Assembly (NCBI GenBank): GCA_009772895.1
Contig: WOUP01000003.1
Location: 248,001 to 312,000, forward strand
DNA length: 64,000 nt
Source: Puniceicoccaceae bacterium 5H
Lineage (GTDB): Bacteria > Verrucomicrobiota > Verrucomicrobiia > Opitutales > Oceanipulchritudinaceae
Direction: 5' to 3'
Shown here: piece by piece, positions 62,539 through 64,000 of the stretch
Numbering within the stretch: the stretch's first letter is position 1
How the letters are laid out: each line of letters starts with the position of its first letter
The notes under the pieces: generated by a model
Database searches by the model: none
The model's input: the letters and a program-made list of their open reading frames with translations, nothing else
What the model was told of the DNA's origin: nothing
Position numbers and translations under genes: made by a program

Positions 62539-63774
62539 ATGGCCATCAAAGAAGTCAGCATCGGTGACATCAGCGCACGTGGCGCCGCCGCCGAACAAGA
62601 GTTCCAGGGCGAGCACCTCGTGGTCAACATGGGCCCGTCTCACCCGGCGACGCACGGCGTCTTGCGCCTCAAGCTCGAGCTCGACGGGGAGACCGTCACC
62701 AAGTGCGAGCCGGTCGTCGGCTACCTCCACCGCGGGGATGAGAAGATCGCCGAGAACATGACCTACAACCAGTTCGTGCCCTACACGGACCGGTTGGACT
62801 ACCTCGGGCCGATCCACAACAACGTCACCTTCGCCATGGCGGTCGAAAAGCTCGCCGGGCTGGAAGTGCCGCCGCGCTGCCAGGCGATCCGCCTGTTATG
62901 CTGTGAGCTCGCCCGGGTGCAGAGCCACCTCCTCGGGGTCGGCGTATATGCGATGGACTGCGGTTCCATCACCGCCTTCATGTATACCTTTACCGAGCGC
63001 GAAAAGATCTACAGCCTGCTCGAGCAGCTCTGTGGTGCGCGCTTCACCACCAGCTATACCCGCATCGGCGGCCTCCAGCGCGACATCCCGGATGGCTGGC
63101 TCGGCAATGTGCGCAAGGTGGTGGACGAGATGGAGCCGGTGCTCGACGAGCTCGACGCCCTCATCACCCGCAACCGCATTTTTTACGACCGCACGGTCGG
63201 CCTCGGCGTCATCTCCAAGGAAGACGCCATCGCCTACGGGCTGACAGGGCCGAATCTGCGCGGCAGCGGTGTTGCGCTCGACCTGCGCAAGGACGATCCC
63301 TACCTCGGCTACGAAAACTACGAGTTCGATGTGCCGATCGGTTCCACCGGTGACTGTTACGACCGCTGGCTCGTGCGCATGGTGGAGCTGCGCGAGTCGC
63401 TCAAGATCATCAAGCAGGTGATCGACAGTATGCCCGACGGCCCCTGGTATGCCGAAGAGGCCAAGAAGATTTTCGCCCCCCGCAAGGACAAGGTGATGAC
63501 GAGCATGGAGGAGCTGATCCAGAACTTCATGATCGTGACCGAAGGCCCGCAGATCCCCGAGGGCGAAGTCTACTTCGAGGCCGAAAACCCCAAGGGCCTG
63601 CTCGGCTTCTACATCGTTTCCAAGGGCGGCGGCGTGCCTTACCGCATGAAGATCCGCTCCCCCTCGTTCTGTAACCTTTCCATCCTGCCCAAGCTCGTCC
63701 CGGGCCACATGGTGGCAGACATTCCCGTGATCCTCGGCTCGTTCGACTTCGTGATGGGCGAGTGCGACCGTTAA
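62539..63774 (+). CDS. nuoD: NADH-quinone oxidoreductase subunit D
   Basis: 411 residues, full length. The 49-kDa signatures are MGPSHPATHGVLRLKLELDGE, YLHRGDEKIAENMTYNQFVPYTDRLDYL and, at the end, PSFCNLSILPKLVPGHMVADIPVILGSFDFVMGECDR. It forms the quinone cavity with NuoB. It begins 21 bases after nuoC, so it is in the same operon; nuoC and nuoD are separate, not fused. Confidence 0.96.
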   Translation: MAIKEVSIGDISARGAAAEQEFQGEHLVVNMGPSHPATHGVLRLKLELDGETVTKCEPVVGYLHRGDEKIAENMTYNQFVPYTDRLDYLGPIHNNVTFAMAVEKLAGLEVPPRCQAIRLLCCELARVQSHLLGVGVYAMDCGSITAFMYTFTEREKIYSLLEQLCGARFTTSYTRIGGLQRDIPDGWLGNVRKVVDEMEPVLDELDALITRNRIFYDRTVGLGVISKEDAIAYGLTGPNLRGSGVALDLRKDDPYLGYENYEFDVPIGSTGDCYDRWLVRMVELRESLKIIKQVIDSMPDGPWYAEEAKKIFAPRKDKVMTSMEELIQNFMIVTEGPQIPEGEVYFEAENPKGLLGFYIVSKGGGVPYRMKIRSPSFCNLSILPKLVPGHMVADIPVILGSFDFVMGECDR

Positions 63775-63802
63775 TACGCTGAACCAAGCGCCGAAAAACC
63801 TC

Positions 63803-64000
63803 ATGGCTTTTGAACCGTCCCAGCCGCTTCGCGACTACACCGAGAAGGTGATCCCGCGCTACCCGCAGAAGCGCAGTGCCATCATGATGATCCTGCACGC
63901 CATCCAGCGCGAGCAGGGCTACATCTCGCTCGAAGCACAAGAGTGGGTCGCCGCTCAGGTCGAGATCGAACCGATTCAGGTGCGCGAGGTGGTGACCTTC
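63803..64000 (+). CDS. nuoE: NADH-quinone oxidoreductase subunit E, N-terminal part
   Basis: The ATG at 63803 opens a frame that runs off the window after 66 residues. MAFEPSQPLRD, then SAIMMILHAIQREQGYIS, WVAAQVEIEPIQVREVVTF match the helical N-terminal region of the 24-kDa subunit, whose 2Fe-2S cysteines would lie beyond the edge. It follows nuoD by 28 bases. Confidence 0.92.
   Translation, partial: MAFEPSQPLRDYTEKVIPRYPQKRSAIMMILHAIQREQGYISLEAQEWVAAQVEIEPIQVREVVTF

Noticed and set aside
1-64000. CRISPR arrays, insertion sequences, prophage genes, rRNA
   Set aside because: I saw no regularly spaced repeats, transposase or integrase motifs, phage structural genes or rRNA segments.

Overview
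The window is high-GC bacterial chromosome, densely coding on both strands. Several traits point to Verrucomicrobiota, most likely class Opitutae, though this is inference from gene content and style rather than from a marker gene: large TonB-dependent receptors with an N-terminal 'LSPFEV' motif, XylR-like regulators (LacI-type sensor fused to an AraC helix-turn-helix), many glycoside hydrolases, lamin-tail proteins, and aromatic-rich protein C-termini. Almost no start codon is preceded by a recognisable Shine-Dalgarno sequence.

Layout. (1) 1-3.4 kb: the end of a sodium:alanine symporter, overlapped tail to tail by a secreted GH2 enzyme. (2) 3.6-6.9 kb: an Uup-type ABC-F ATPase and an arsC-acr3 arsenic detoxification pair. 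(3) 7.0-23.7 kb: an ECF sigma factor, a Tat-exported alkaline phosphatase, two secreted calcineurin-like phosphoesterases (one very long, with a LamG-like domain and a Trp/Tyr-rich tail), a two-module lamin-tail protein with a related tail, two TonB-dependent receptors and a FecR anti-sigma factor. I read this as an extracellular phosphoester-scavenging locus. (4) 23.8-41.3 kb: a locus for acetylated galacto(gluco)mannan: LacI regulator and GH1; GH2 beta-mannosidase, GH26 mannanase, SGNH acetylesterase and GH27 alpha-galactosidase; a XylR-like regulator divergent from a TonB receptor and a GH9 enzyme; and an aldo/keto reductase. Mannanase, esterase, alpha-galactosidase and GH9 carry signal peptides. 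The GH1 and GH2 exo-enzymes do not, so oligosaccharides are probably finished in the cytoplasm, although no inner-membrane sugar transporter lies in the locus.

(5) 41.4-45.2 kb: a multi-PAS hybrid histidine kinase and a SYLF-domain protein. (6) 45.4-51.1 kb: a TetR-HlyD-ATPase-permease-permease efflux operon in the order of Escherichia coli cecR-ybhGFSR. (7) 51.1-53.4 kb: a ribokinase-like kinase, then an NsrR/IscR-like Rrf2 regulator divergent from a RIC (YtfE/ScdA) di-iron repair protein. (8) 53.6-56.7 kb: a double-domain KaiC-like ATPase translationally coupled to a hybrid histidine kinase. (9) 56.7-60.8 kb: a hydrolase-methyltransferase pair, and an SDR-SnoaL pair divergent from a LysR regulator. 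(10) 60.9-64 kb: tRNA-Ser(GGA), then the start of a respiratory complex I cluster, nuoB-C-D-E, the last gene cut by the window edge.
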